Positions 32,504 to 43,293 of a DNA stretch of 64,000 bases are shown here, piece after piece (position 1 is the first letter of the stretch; the number at the start of each line of letters is the position of its first letter). Below the pieces are notes generated by a model. The model searched no databases and was not told where the DNA came from. It saw only the letters and a list, made by a program, of their open reading frames with translations. The DNA is from CAJBLF01 sp964504915 (lineage in GTDB: Bacteria > Patescibacteriota > Gracilibacteria > Absconditabacterales > Absconditicoccaceae): NCBI GenBank assembly GCA_964504915.1, contig CAZDFH010000002.1, positions 95,690 through 159,689 on the forward strand. Direction: 5' to 3'. Made by a program: the position numbers and the translations under genes.

Positions 32504-34465
32504 TTATTCTGTAGATCTAGTATGCCTTCCCTTGTCTGCATTCAAAGCATCTAGCTTTTTGACGCTCCCTAACCATCCCTCTGATAGAAAGTGTCTTTTG
32601 AGTGTAGCCAACGCTTCTTGTATAGCCAGGTTTGCTTCCCATTTCTGAGTCAAAAAAGGGAAGGTGTTGGTCAAACATCGAATATTAATGAAGTTATGAT
32701 CCATAGCATACTCATGTGTATATTTAGCTATATCCAATACATTGACTACTCCATCAATGCCCGCCTGTATCAACTCTGGTGTCGGTTCCGCGACACATTG
32801 TTTTATGCATTGGTATCGATCTTTCCAAATCGGTATTCTTGCTTCTCTGCATCCTTGTAGGAATACATTCATTATTTCTTTATTCACTTCTTCTGGACTC
32901 AGAGGAAAATATGTATCGTTGCATAGTGATGCTATAGTCTCGTCACTATGAAATTCATTAGCGTATGAATTGTCAGAGATCTTATGACGTGTCCATTTGC
33001 GTAATATTCATTTTACTTCTGGCGTATTGAGTTGTTTTTTTAGATTTTTTTTATCTTTGCACATCTCAGATAAGTGGTTGATAGATGTGCTTATAAGATT
33101 ACTACGAAGTAGCTTTCCTTGTGTTTCGACTTCTTGGATAGTTGCTGCTCGTCCATCTATGAAGTTCCTAATGCATATGTTATCTCTCTCTATCGATGTT
33201 AATTTTTCCCTGGTCGCTGCATAGAAGAAATCAGCGTGCTGAGGCTCTTTGGGAATGCGTACAATCAATTTTTGCTTGATCTCATCCTTTTGGTAGAGCT
33301 CAGTAAAATCATATCCAGGGAAATATTTTAATATGCCTGGTAGCTTATCTAGATGAGTGGTGATATAGGTCTCAGCTTCTTCTTGGGAAAGATGAAATTG
33401 TCTTACTAGCTCCGCTTTGTCTGTATGTTTATCTCCCTCTACATTATGCAGATATGCATCAAGTCATGTCGATATACCAGCCACTATCTCTGCTCTCGGA
33501 ATGGCAGCTCTGATAGCAGGGAACTGATTTTCCAATTCTTTCGCATGTTTACCTTTTGCTAGAGATAAGTGTTTTTTTATTCCTCTGGTGATCGCATTGA
33601 TAAAGTCTGTGGTATCTGGAGTATGCTCCTTTTGATTGAGAATGATGTCTTGTATTTCTTTCACTTTGTCGTCGATAAAGAGGTAGGCTGAGAGGAATGG
33701 TTGGACATGAGTACTATCTCATCCAGCTAAACGTTCCATTCGATACTGCCAGACATCTTTTTGTACGTCTTTGTTAGCAAGCTCCTCTAGTGGGAATCAT
33801 GGAAATTGCAACAACGAGACATCAAACCTACCTATTTGAACGTTTACATTGCTTCTATTGTGTTGATTTCGAGCCCGATATGCCGCCTCCCCCATCTCTT
33901 CTTCGGTTGCCCCAGACTTTTTTACCAATGCATACACCCTTTCATATCGCACTCCTCATCTCCTCTTGGCTATCCATGGCCCAAAAGCTTTGACTAATCA
34001 TTCAACTTGTGCTTGCTGCACCTCTTCACTTATTATGGGATTATCAAAAAATTTCTCCAATCACAAGAGTCATGACACTCTATCTGTTAGGAAAGCAGTA
34101 CATTCACTATCTGGATACTCTACACTGCGTGCCAATGAGCTGATATACTCCTCTGCCGATTTGGTCAACTCTTTTTGGAGTTCTTCATTGTCTAATGTCA
34201 TCTGCACCAGAAATGGGAAATCGTGGCAATATGATTTTATATATCCATCATAATTGTAGATATTTTTCAAAAATTTTTTGTATTCATCAAACACTTTTTT
34301 CTGGAATTCTGGATCCTTAAATTTCTCTTCTTTGAGTGATGGATAATTGGTAAATATCTCCATAATTTTTTGCTTTTGCACAACGTTTACTCCTTGATCC
34401 AGGAGTTTATTTAATCATGTTCCAATGAGTGCTAATTCTTCTGCCCCTGGGAGAGTTATGCTCAT
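32504..34465 (-). CDS. Large unknown protein (653 aa)
   Basis: A 653-residue, mainly helical soluble protein assembled only when TGA is Gly; the standard code breaks it into more than five pieces. It begins MSITLPGAEELALIG, has repeated helical stretches such as NYPSLKEEKFKDPEF, RVYALVKKSGATEEE, DVWQYRMERLAGG and SQEEAETYITTHLDK, and ends RHTRSTE. No signal peptide, membrane segment, Walker motif or catalytic motif seen. A good promoter (TTGACT, 16 bases, TATAAA) is about 42 bases upstream. No family recognised. Confidence 0.7.
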
Positions 34466-34506
34466 GTGTACATTATAGTAAATGGATAAACATTTTTATG
34501 TCAAAT

Positions 34507-34534
34507 TTTATACTCATTTACTCATATAAGTCAA
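34507..34534 (-). promoter_or_regulatory. Promoter of the 653-aa unknown gene
   Basis: Minus-strand TTGACT (34534-34529) and TATAAA (34512-34507), spacer 16 bases. A second TTGACA box lies just downstream. Confidence 0.7.
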
Positions 34535-34655
34535 TCTCTTTTACCTATAATATTGTTTTTGGTATTTGAGCTTAAGTATATCTTTTCCATAATTTGCAAA
34601 AGGATGAGAAAGCCATTACAATTGGGTATATGATTTTTACTCGATATCTTATATA

Positions 34656-35768
34656 ATGAACAAAATTAATTCTAGCGACACCCCACCCTTCAAGAAATTT
34701 GGATTTGATGGAGACAAGTATATCAGGCTCCAGAAGGAAAAAATCCTAGATAGGATCAGTAATTTTTCCGGTGGAAGACTGTATTTGGAGATCTGAGGAA
34801 AATTTATGTCTGATGCTCACGCATCGAGAGTCCTTCCGTGATTCAACGTCGAATCAAAAAAGTTGATTTTTGCGTCGTTGAAAGATCAGGCAGAAATTCT
34901 TTTTTGTGTCAAAGCCAGTGATATTATAGAGAATAGACAGTTGAGTAACCAATCCACTGACTTCCAAACTTATATCTGGCATATGATGAGAAATATTGAA
35001 ACGAATATCGGTATTAGACCACACCTTGTAATCAATGCTATCGATGTGGAATATATGTTTGACGTAGTGTTGGATTTTGAAAAAGAGTTTCAGAGAAAAA
35101 ATTATAAAGTCTGGGAAAGGTACAAAATTAATGGCTATCCCTATAATGTAGATACTGTCTTGAGTGAAGATGGATTTGGTAAAGATGATCACATACCTTT
35201 AACAAAAAATCTGATCTTGGTCACGTGAGCGGCTTCCAACAGCGGCAAAATGTCTACCTGTCTTGGACAGATCTACCTCGACCACGAAATAGATGTGAAA
35301 TCTGGCTATGCGAAATATGAAACATTTCCTATCTGGAATCTGCCTTTACATCATCCAGTAAACTTAGCTTATGAAGCTGCTACTGCCGATATTGGTGACT
35401 TTAATGCTATGGATGAATTACATAAAAAAGCATATAAAATGGATGCAGTAAATTACAATAGAGATATCGAAGCGTTTCCTATCGTCATGAGCATTGCAAA
35501 AAAAATTGTCACTCACAAAAATTATATGGTGAAATATCAATCCCCTACTGATATGGGAATCAACTGTGCATGAATGGCGATCATTCATGATGACATAGTT
35601 AGCATTGCTTCGCTACAGGAAATCCAGAGAAGAAAAGAGCGATATCAAGAAATGCTCAATAGAAAAGAAGGCAAGCAAGAACGAGTAACGAGATGCGAGG
35701 AATTGGAAGCGAAGTGTATGGAATATTGTAAAGCGAAGAAATATAATACTGGTATGATTCTCTACTAA
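34656..35768 (+). CDS. DUF1846 family protein, shortened C-terminus
   Basis: A 370-residue protein matching DUF1846 over nearly all its length: FKKFGFDGDKYIRLQKEKI, RLYLEIGGKFMSDAHASRVLPGF, LKDQAEILFCV, YKINGYPYNVDTVLSEDGFGKDDH, then P-loop-like LILVTGAASNSGKMSTCLGQIY, GYAKYETFPIWNLPLHHPVNLAYEAATADIGD and AVNYNRDIEAFP. The Gly of VTG is TGA. Family members are usually about 500 residues; this one lacks the C-terminal part and ends in a charged helix. The biochemical activity of the family is not established. A terminator follows. Confidence 0.92.
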
Positions 35769-35790
35769 GCAACCAATAAACAAAAATAAA

Positions 35791-35818
35791 AAAAATCTCT
35801 CGTTATCGGGAGATTTTT
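35791..35818 (+). terminator. Rho-independent terminator after DUF1846 gene
   Basis: AAAAATCTC and GAGATTTTT arms with a short CG-containing loop and a T-run, 23 bases after the stop codon. Confidence 0.85.
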
Positions 35819-35825
35819 CTGAAAT

Positions 35826-35910
35826 GTAGTATATAGTGTAGAGTGTAGAGTGTAAAGTGTAGAGTATTGGAAATTTCAACTATAAACTATACACTATGAA
35901 CTATACACTC
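35826..35910. repeat. Degenerate AGTGTAG short repeats in inverted arrangement
   Basis: Four AGTGTAGAG-like units (35837-35866) are followed by CTATACACT-like units in the opposite sense (35880-35910). Together they can fold into one long imperfect hairpin between two convergent genes. Confidence 0.6.
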
Positions 35911-35914
35911 ATTT

Positions 35915-36616
35915 TTAAGCCATCTTCGCCTCTGAGCTATGAATCAATGGATTGTAGCAACGAAAAAGTAATGCGATAATATCTGCAGTACCTATTTTTT
36001 CTATACCAATACCCATAGATCCCAATCATTCTACGATCAGTGAGCATCTAGATTCCAAGGCTTTTTTCCCCTTGATGAAAAATCTATATCTTGCTACGAT
36101 TTTTTCTACACTATCTTTTGCGCTTAGCACACTTAGTAATTTTTCTCGCCATGATTTTTTGATTTGTTTCGTATCGTTTTCAGATTCATAGTATGGCACG
36201 ATAATATAAAATTCTTTGGTATAAATGAGTCACTGCTGCATATCGATATCTTGCAGGAATTTGTAATATGCTTCTCCCTGCTTCTGTAGCGTGGTATTTT
36301 CGATCTGAGCTATATTATTTTTGACGTAACTGAGATAGTCAGCCAAGTCGAGATAGGTATTGCGGACAAGAATCTGGAGAGGAAACTCCAATCCATTCAG
36401 AAATTTTTTGTACTGTTCTAGGACAATTTGTTGTTCGTCAAAATTTTTGAGATCTAGGTTGAGACCAGAGACTTTGAGTATAGCCCTGAGTCATCCATCT
36501 TTGAGAATGATGGTATCGTTTTTGATTTCAGAAATAGATAGCATGGTTTCGGTGTTGAACATATTTGCCTGCTTAGACTTCTGAATTTTTGTTTTGGAAG
36601 TGAAATCAAATGCCAT
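35915..36616 (-). CDS. TraC-like (VirB4 N-terminal domain-like) protein
   Basis: A 233-residue cytoplasmic protein resembling the N-terminal, non-ATPase domain of TraC/VirB4 that occurs as a separate gene in many CPR. Typical stretches are DGGLRAILKVSGLNLDLKNFDEQQIVL, FLNGLEFPLQILVRNTYLDL, EFYIIVPYY and DIIALLFRCYNPLIHSSE. No Walker motif is present. It is the third gene of the pilin operon, three bases after the preceding stop. The VirB4 ATPase itself is not in the window. Confidence 0.72.
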
Positions 36617-36619
36617 TTC

Positions 36620-37120
36620 TTATGTTACTGTAGTAAAGACGTTGAAAAAGAAGCTCACGATAAACCACGACAATCACATGATAGCCAGTGCGATCGCGAC
36701 TCCTGTCAGTATTTTTTTTGCTTTCTTGATAGCCTCATCTTCTTTGCCAAAAAAGATTAGATAAAATGCAAAGATAATCAACACTAATGCGATGAGACTC
36801 ACGAGACCTAGTAATAGATTGACGATTCGTTTCACATACTCGATAGCTGGGCTACCTGCATTGTCTGGGTTATATGCAGTACCTGACACTCTAAAGAAAC
36901 TTGCGATCCTACTCATAATGCTTTGATTTGTCCCTGGTTGCAGTGCATCTTGTTTGATGACTTGAGCGATATTTGTATCGACGGTATTTAATGGTGTCTG
37001 AGAAACGATATCATAAGGAAATGGCTCATCTTCACCTACTGCTCGTACAGGAGAAAGACTTACCGTCAATCACAGACAGAAGCATCAGCCAAGAAGAACT
37101 ATTTTGATCAGTTTGGTCAT
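36620..37120 (-). CDS. TrbC/VirB2-like pilin 2
   Basis: A 166-residue exported protein: signal peptide MTKLIKIVLLGGCFCLGLTVSLSPVRA, a soluble stretch, then two close membrane helices (IVNLLLGLVSLIALVLIIFAFYLIF and ILTGVAIALAIMGLSWFIVSFFF) separated by the short charged hairpin GKEDEAIKKAKK. This two-helix hairpin is the VirB2/TrbC pilin layout. Adjacent to a second pilin and a TraC-like gene. Gap of 4 bases to the upstream gene. Confidence 0.78.
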
Positions 37121-37124
37121 CGTC

Positions 37125-37625
37125 TTATGGTGAAATAATTAAATTGAGCAGTCGTAGGATTAGGCTTACCAGAAGCCGACTTGCACCGATACCAGCAATT
37201 GCCATCACAGCATACTGGAGTGATTTGATACCTTTCTTGTATTGCGTTTCATCGCCTGCTGCTGTCAGGATCAGGAATCCATTGAAGATCAGATAGATCA
37301 ATGCAACTAATGCCAAGAAGCTAAGTACATAATTGAGTACATTTTTCACTATCCCCAATGTAGCATTTTCTGCTGTGCTATGATTGGAAATCTGGTTCCC
37401 AGGGCCAAGAATGCCTATGAGTTCGTCACCGCTTCATCCGCCATTATTTGCATTCGTATCTACAATTTTGTATGCTCCATCTCTGATAGGATCATTGATA
37501 CCATCAGTATTGAGGACTTGCTGTGGATCTTCGGTCAATATGTAATTCTCGGTCTCAGGGATTTGTAGTGCCCGAGTGTAAGAGAATCAGCATAGAAGTA
37601 TAGCGAGTAGTATAATTTTTTTCAT
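37125..37625 (-). CDS. TrbC/VirB2-like pilin 1
   Basis: A 166-residue exported protein: signal peptide MKKIILLAILLCGFSYTRA, about 75 exported residues, then two helices (VLSFLALVALIYLIFNGFLIL and LQYAVMAIAGIGASRLLVSLIL) around TAAGDETQYKKGIKS, the typical CPR VirB2-like hairpin. First gene of the operon with pilin 2 and the TraC-like gene. A TTGCAA/TACAAT promoter and a complex upstream region (37687-37740) precede it. Confidence 0.8.
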
Positions 37626-37663
37626 TCAGTTGGTCTATAGAGAGCTAAAATCTTCTCCCTTTA

Positions 37664-37691
37664 ATTGTACTGTTTTTTGTGATTTTTGCAA
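37664..37691 (-). promoter_or_regulatory. Promoter of the pilin operon
   Basis: Minus-strand TTGCAA (37691-37686), 16-base spacer, TACAAT (37669-37664), 39 bases upstream of pilin 1. Confidence 0.65.
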
Positions 37692-37740
37692 ATATTTGCA
37701 TTATCTGACATATCTGACAAATTATCTGAAATATCTGATA
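37687..37740 (-). promoter_or_regulatory. Putative operator: TGCAAATATTTGCA palindrome and four TATCTGA repeats
   Basis: A perfect 14-base palindrome TGCAAATATTTGCA (37687-37700) covers the pilin promoter -35. Directly upstream lie four ATCTGA units starting at 37703, 37712, 37724 and 37733 (spacing 9-12-9). The layout suggests a bound regulator, possibly also serving the divergent gene at 37878. Confidence 0.6.
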
Positions 37741-37815
37741 AAATTGCCCCTTTTTTTTCTTCATATTCGTTTTTCAGATTTTTCAGGTATCTTTCAGCTT
37801 TTTGCTACTTTTCGC

Positions 37816-37843
37816 TTGAAAATTGTCCACATTTGTCTATATA
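37816..37843 (+). promoter_or_regulatory. Promoter of the 377-aa membrane protein gene
   Basis: TTGAAA (37816), 16-base spacer, TATATA (37838), 35 bases before the ATG at 37878. Confidence 0.6.
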
Positions 37844-37877
37844 GGGCGTATCATTTTTTACCTTCTTCCCAATTCTG

Positions 37878-39011
37878 ATGAAGAAAAATCTATTTGTATT
37901 GTTTTCTATCTACTTTTTTGTTGTCCAACCTATATTTGTCTGGTTGCTTCGACAAGAGCCAAATATGCTTATCTTAGCCGTTATCAACCTAGTAGCTATC
38001 CTTATCATCCTTTTGCTTTCCAAAGCTATGGACGGAGGCAAAGCAGAGAAACCAGTGAAAGAAGCACATCAGCACAAAGAAGCTATACATGAGGAAAAGG
38101 AAACGCTTTTCCAACCACATCATCATGAGCCTATCGTCAAAAAGGGTAAAAAAGGCGGAGCTTGGAAAGGAATGCTTGGAGTGATTCTCGGTATCATATG
38201 CTATATTCTCTTTATGGGAAGTGCTATAGGGTTTAAACTTATTGGAGCATCAATTATTGCACTTGTGCTCTTGTTTTTGGTTTGCTTGTTTACCAGAAGT
38301 TTGAGGAAATTTTTCTCACTAGCAGGGACTAAAATATTGTTGGCATTCTTAGCACTTGGTATCATTGTCTTCATCTACCAGTTTGCTTTCTTTACGACAA
38401 GCACTTCACTCAAAGGATATATTATACAAAATGTTACTTCTTCTCGTGTGTTATTTGGATCGACAGCTACTTCTGATGCTTATATGCTCTCTGGAGAAGG
38501 TAGCGTGATCGGTAGTGGCATCACTAGTTGAGACACGGCTAGCAACGATATTATCAACCTCTTTAGTGGTATGCAGGATGGAAATAGTGATGTAGTAACG
38601 GGCAACACCACAACAGACGTCTGAAACACAACTACGACAAATACTACGACTACGACCGTTAGTCCAACAGGGACATCTTTGCATATGGGCGAAATGATCA
38701 AAGCTCTTGTAACGAAATATAGTATTCCTCTTGTCACGAAGAAGGATGTAAAATTTGCTAACGTCAGTTATACAAATGAATTATATCCATATTTCAGAAC
38801 GGCGTATGCGAGTACACTTATTGGAACTACCACGAGTCCTGTAAAATTAGCACTTTGTAACACGCTTATCGTAATGAAAGGTATCTTGGAGAAATGGCCA
38901 GTCACGTATACTACAGCTAATGTTATGCAGAAATATCGAGATTACGCTGTAGCAAATGATAAGCTCAACGGTTGTGTCAAAGGTGCAGTAGTGAAAGATA
39001 CAAATTTATAG
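37878..39011 (+). CDS. Unknown membrane-anchored exported protein (377 aa)
   Basis: Two N-terminal membrane helices (residues 4-24 and 30-46), a His/Lys/Glu-rich cytosolic loop (KEAHQHKEAIHEEK, FQPHHHEP), three further helices around residues 98-175, then an exported part with a Thr-rich linker (NTTTTNTTTTTVSPTGTS). The C-terminal domain of about 110 residues (MIKALVTKYSIPLVTKKDV...YFRTAYASTLIG...) is vaguely like an S-layer-homology repeat. No family named with confidence. Only two TGA codons, both near the linker. Terminator follows. Confidence 0.7.
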
Positions 39012-39037
39012 CATTCTTACCACTTATATACGGGAAG

Positions 39038-39062
39038 ACCTAGCTTTCGAGCTGGGTTTTTT
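39038..39062 (+). terminator. Rho-independent terminator
   Basis: ACCTAGCT-TTCG-AGCTGGGT hairpin followed by TTTTTT, 27 bases after the membrane protein stop. Confidence 0.9.
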
Positions 39063-39128
39063 CTATTTAATGTTACCTTAAGGTTGATGAGTATACTCCT
39101 GGCGTCACGCGGAACTTTTTATTCTCTA

Positions 39129-39815
39129 ATGAAACAACCGATGAAAAAAAATGTAATCTTAATCGCAAGCGCAGCTTGAATTGTCTTACTTACTTCTGCA
39201 GTTACCTTTGCTAGTACTGATGGGATTAAATGATTATCTGGACATTGAGCTGGCAGGGCTATGATGCAACAGAATTGGTCTGGACAAGGATTTAATGGAG
39301 ATGAATTTGAAGATATTATGATGGGAAACAATGGAGATCATTGAAGAAGATGATGATTTAAATGATGAATGTGATTAGGTTCATGAGCGTGAATGCGAAT
39401 GAATCAGAATATGCAGGCAATCAAAACTGCTATAGAAAAGAATGATTACACTGCTTATCTAACTGCTTACGAGTCAGGTAAACTTACTCAGACACAGTTT
39501 GCTACTTTGGTAAAGTGAGCTCAAGCGAAGACAGCTATCGATGCTGCCATCACTAAATGAGACTTTGTAGCTTATACAACAGCGGTGAAATGAACTGAGA
39601 TGGAGGGGAAAACTACTGAGACACAATTTAAGGACATGGTAGCCAAACATACTCAGAGAACGGCAGAGCGTGATGCTGTCCTCAAAGATGATTACACTGC
39701 TTTCATAGCTGCCATCAAAGGCACACCTATGGAAGGTAAGGTAACCAAAGAACAGTTTGCTACCATGGTTCAACACGAAAAAGAGATGGAACAAACTCAA
39801 TCTACTACCAAGTAG
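39129..39815 (+). CDS. Exported Gly-rich protein with three helical repeats
   Basis: A 228-residue exported protein (signal peptide around MKKNVILIASAAGIVLLTSAVTFA; ATG at 39141 is an alternative start). A Gly/Met-rich low-complexity part (HGRRGGFKGGMGLGSGAGM, about residues 72-90) is followed by three repeats of roughly 35-45 residues: AIEKNDYTAYLTAY...QFATLV, AITKGDFVAYTTAV...QFKDMV, VLKDDYTAFIAAI...QFATMV. Fourteen glycines are TGA, nine of them in one 57-base stretch. It precedes a histidine kinase/response regulator pair, so it may be a sensor partner or target. Function unknown. Confidence 0.75.
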
Positions 39816-39852
39816 AAGTGAACTTTCATTATGACATGAAATGCTTACAATG

Positions 39853-39874
39853 AAGCCCCACCCGGGGCTTTTTA
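39853..39874 (+). terminator. Rho-independent terminator
   Basis: AAGCCCC-ACCC-GGGGCTT with TTTATT tail, between the Gly-rich protein gene and the histidine kinase gene. Confidence 0.9.
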
Positions 39875-39890
39875 TTCTTAGAATTGTATT

Positions 39891-41114
39891 ATGCAACTCA
39901 CTACGTCTAAGCGTATTAGTCTAAAATTTACGCTCTATACGATTTGTATCGTATTCTTTTTCTGATTTTTGACGAACTTGTTGTTTTTCCAACAGTGGTA
40001 TAGATCTGAGAATATGAGACTCAATGGGCCAAGGATGATGCAAAATATGTGAGCTCAGCCACGCTTCAAACCTGCTGAAATAGATGAACTAGCTTATGAT
40101 GATACTGGTGTCGCTGAATTAAGTACGCATACCATCATTTCCAATATTACCAAAGTAGATAATCAATATATTATGTTTTCTCGCGTAGGAGATACCATTA
40201 GAGCATCGAATGTGACACGTTTGGTGGACGCACAAGAAAAAATGCTTCTGATTTTTGTCATCTTGTTGATTGTCTTCTCTGTATGAACCTACCTAATCTC
40301 GTTGGTATTTGTTAAGTCGTCTTTGAAAAATATTAAACAGCTGGTCGACTACGTACAGGATATAGATATTCACAATTTGGATAAACCAGTACCACTTACC
40401 GGACCAGAAAACGATGAAATACACATCATTGAGGCGACGTTACAGAAGACGTTGAATACAATCAAGGAGCAGACCGATAGTCTGAAAGATTTTGTTTCTC
40501 ATGCCTCACATGAGCTCAAAACTCCGTTGATGTCGCTAAGTTCCATAATTGACGTCGGAGAAAAAACCGGAGAACATAGTAAAACCTATATCGGAGCCAA
40601 GAGAGTGCTTCATGGGATTAATAGATTGTTCGAAACATTATTATCCATTACCAAACGAGAATATCATAAGATAGAAAAAGCCGATATTAATATCGTGCCC
40701 CTCATTACTGCCATCAAGGATGAAGTAGAACAAAATTATGCAGACAAAAATATCACCTGTTCGTTGAGTCTCCCTAAATCATTTATCGTCAGTTCTAATG
40801 AGGAGATATTTCATATCATTTTCTTTAATCTCCTGCAAAATGCATTTAAATATACGAATGCCTGATGAACGATCCATGTCAAACTACATAGAGATACGCT
40901 CTCTATCAGTAACTCTGGAGAGGGAATTAGTCTAGATCATATCAAGCATATCCGAGATAAGTTTTGGAAAAATCACAGTGAGCAATCTAGTAAAGAATGA
41001 TTTGGACTAGGACTTTATCTAGTGAAATTACTTGTGCATAAACAAGATTGGAAGATCGACGTAGAGAGTATTCCTAATGAATCTACCAGCTTTACTCTCT
41101 GATTTATCAAGTAA
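39891..41114 (+). CDS. Sensor histidine kinase 1
   Basis: A 407-residue membrane histidine kinase. A first helix (residues 16-36), an extracytoplasmic sensor of about 95 residues, a second helix (LLIFVILLIVFSVGTYLISLVF), a HAMP-like linker, the H-box FVSHASHELKTPLMSL (phospho-His), the N-box IIFFNLLQNAFKYTNAGG and a G2-box GFGLGLYLVKLLV (FG with Gly as TGA). The G1 box is abbreviated to NSGEGI. Its TAA stop shares its last base with the ATG of the response regulator (TAATG), so the pair is translationally coupled. Confidence 0.92.
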
Positions 41115-41764
41115 TGCATATTCTTATCGTAGAAGATACTCAGGATATCGGCAACGCTATGACAGAATATTTACAAGCGTGCTGATTTTCCGTCACCTGG
41201 GTAAAGACATTGAAAGAATGTTACGCTACGTTGAAAAAGGAGCACATCGATTGCGTAGTTCTCGATCGAATGTTGCCTGATGGCTCAGGCATTCAAGCTT
41301 GTCATGAAATCAAAGCATATAAGAATATTCCCATCATTATGGAAACGGCGAAGTCACAACTAGAAGATAAAGTGGAATGATTTACTTGCGGTGCTGATGA
41401 TTATCTCACGAAGCCATTTGATTTGAAAGAACTTGAACTTCGCATCAGATCAATTACTAAAAGGAACGAACCTGGCGATATTATGTATCGGCAAGATGTG
41501 ACAATCGACTTAGATAAGAAGCAAATTTTCAAAAAAGATAAGCTCGTCCATGTAACGAGCAAAGAATTTGTCATCATTGGAGTACTTTTACTCAATCATG
41601 GGAATGCTATTTCTAGATCAGATCTTATGGAGGAAGTACGATGAGAAGATGGCGTATGGAGCAAAGAAAACAAGCTTGATGTCTATATTTCTACGATTAG
41701 GAAGAAACTAGGGAAAGAGTTTATCCAGACAGAGAAGTGATTTGGGTATAGAATCAGTATGTAA
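41114..41764 (+). CDS. OmpR-family response regulator 1
   Basis: A 216-residue regulator. Receiver domain: HILIVEDTQDIG (acidic pocket), VVLDRMLPDGSG with phosphoacceptor Asp about residue 52, the T/S position replaced by IIMETAKS, and DDYLTKPF with the conserved Lys. C-terminal winged helix: VTSKEFVIIGVLLLNHGNAISRSDLM, LDVYISTIRKKLGKEFIQTEKGFGYRI. Partner of histidine kinase 1 by overlap. Followed by a terminator. Confidence 0.93.
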
Positions 41765-41783
41765 TTAGAAATTATTTCAATAT

Positions 41784-41811
41784 AAAAAATCCCGCACGTG
41801 CAGGATTTTTT
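41784..41811. terminator. Bidirectional terminator
   Basis: AAAAAATCC-GCACGTGC-GGATTTTTT stem-loop between the convergent response regulator 1 and COG4705 genes. Confidence 0.88.
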
Positions 41812-41829
41812 CAGATGTATAATATAGTT

Positions 41830-42636
41830 TTATTCTGTTGCTTGTGATATTTTTATTCTATCATTATGTTTGATAGTAAGATAGATAACCATTCCAATGA
41901 TTGCTATGAGGAAAATCGGGCTTATTCGTGTCGTAGATATCCCTAATCCTCAATCCTTTACAGGTTGCGTAAGAAAGTCGCCAAGAGATGCACCAAGAGG
42001 ACGAGTCAGAATATATGCCATCCAAAAAGCCCAGATTGCGCTCATGTTGAAGCGCTTTTGCCTCAGTGAATAATATATGATGGCGATAATAGCAATTGCT
42101 CCAGCAAAGATTAACCCAGCTTGCACGTAGCCGATACCAAGTCATTCTGATAATAAATCTCCAGCCGCAGTTCACAATGCAAATGTAAATAATATCGCTA
42201 GCCAATAAAATGCCTCTCTCCTAGCAGTGAATATGGAATGAATCGATAAGGTCTTTTCTCTTAGATACCAAGCAATAAATACAGCGATCAAGGCAACTCC
42301 AAATACAATAGTCGTCGTAACCAGACTGATGCCAAATCCTTCGACCATTTGATCAGTAATCAATGTACCGACAATACTAATCATCACCACTGCAAGCCAA
42401 TATACTCCTGGGACATATCTTTTGAGTCTAAACTGGATAAATAGGACTACGGCGAGTAAGCCACTCATGATATAGGAGGTATTTACTAGACCAAAATGGA
42501 GATTAAAAGAAAGGAAATCAGCAGCAGTTTCCCCAATAGTGGTGCCGAGAATTTTGATAATCCAAAAAAAGATAGTCACTTCTGGCACTCTACTGAGCAC
42601 CTTGCCGAGAAATTTGGTGGTAGGAGATGTTTCCAT
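41830..42636 (-). CDS. COG4705-type multi-pass membrane protein
   Basis: A 268-residue membrane protein with about eight helices in two homologous halves. The repeated signature is VTIFFWIIKILGTTIGETAADFLS in the first half; later AFWMAYILTRPLGASLGDFL carries the matching GxSxGD motif. This is the COG4705 family of uncharacterised membrane proteins. An ATG 27 bases upstream would add nine hydrophobic residues; the chosen one follows the promoter better. Its promoter has TTGAC repeats shared with the nearby two-component operon, so it is probably regulated by response regulator 2. Confidence 0.85.
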
Positions 42637-42667
42637 GAGAGTAAAACAAAATAAAAAAAGCATTATT

Positions 42668-42699
42668 TATATAATGAACTTGTGTCAAAATATCGTCAA
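42668..42699 (-). promoter_or_regulatory. Promoter with TTGAC direct repeats (COG4705 gene)
   Basis: On the minus strand TTGACG (42699-42694) and TTGACA (42688-42683) are exactly 11 bases apart; TATATA (42673-42668) follows 9 bases after the second. Same geometry as at 43319 and 45536. Confidence 0.75.
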
Positions 42700-42766
42700 A
42701 TTGTGTGACTTTTTGAGAAAGAAGGTAGATTTCTCCACCTTCCCTATTCATTATCTATTGTGTTGA

Positions 42767-43273
42767 TTATTTATCACCTCCTACATCACTACCTCCGTCC
42801 TCTATTTCTCCTGTGCCTTCTGTATGACTTTTGTTGTAATGTTCTGTTCATTCCTTTTCAGTTTTTGTGATTGTTCACTTTACCACATCTACTTTGACTT
42901 CTGTTTTATTGTCCAATACGATACTATACACAATTGTACCATCTTCATCATCTGTAGATATTCATGTTACTTTAGTCCCTGCATTTGCTTGTAATGCAAT
43001 CTGAGAAGCTTGTACCTCACTAATAGCATTGGTAGGCAAGGTAACATTGTCGTCTTTTGTTTCTCCAGCTTGTTCATCATTTGTATTAATTTGATTAGCG
43101 TCATTCACTTCAGTTCATGTAGTTTCTGCAATATTTGCATCACCTGATTGTGCAACGGTCGTTGTAGTGGCATCTGTATTGGATGCTGAACTTATACCAA
43201 ATACTGCCATAGTGCCTAATGCTCCTAATCCTACTAGTCATACGAGTAAAAGTTTTGATTTGTTTTTCTTCAT
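42767..43273 (-). CDS. Exported PepSY-domain protein
   Basis: A 168-residue exported protein. Signal peptide MKKNKSKLLLVGLVGLGALGTMAVFGISSA, an acidic Thr/Asn-rich linker, then one PepSY domain: ISEVQASQIALQANAGTKVTGISTDDEDGTIVYSIVLDNKTEVKVDVVKGTI. Ends in a Gly/Glu-rich tail. PepSY domains are exported inhibitory or metal-linked modules. Its promoter has three TTGAC-type sites in phase, as do the neighbouring histidine kinase operon and COG4705 gene, which implies one regulon. Confidence 0.82.
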
Positions 43274-43293
43274 TGTTGTTTGTTATAATATAA

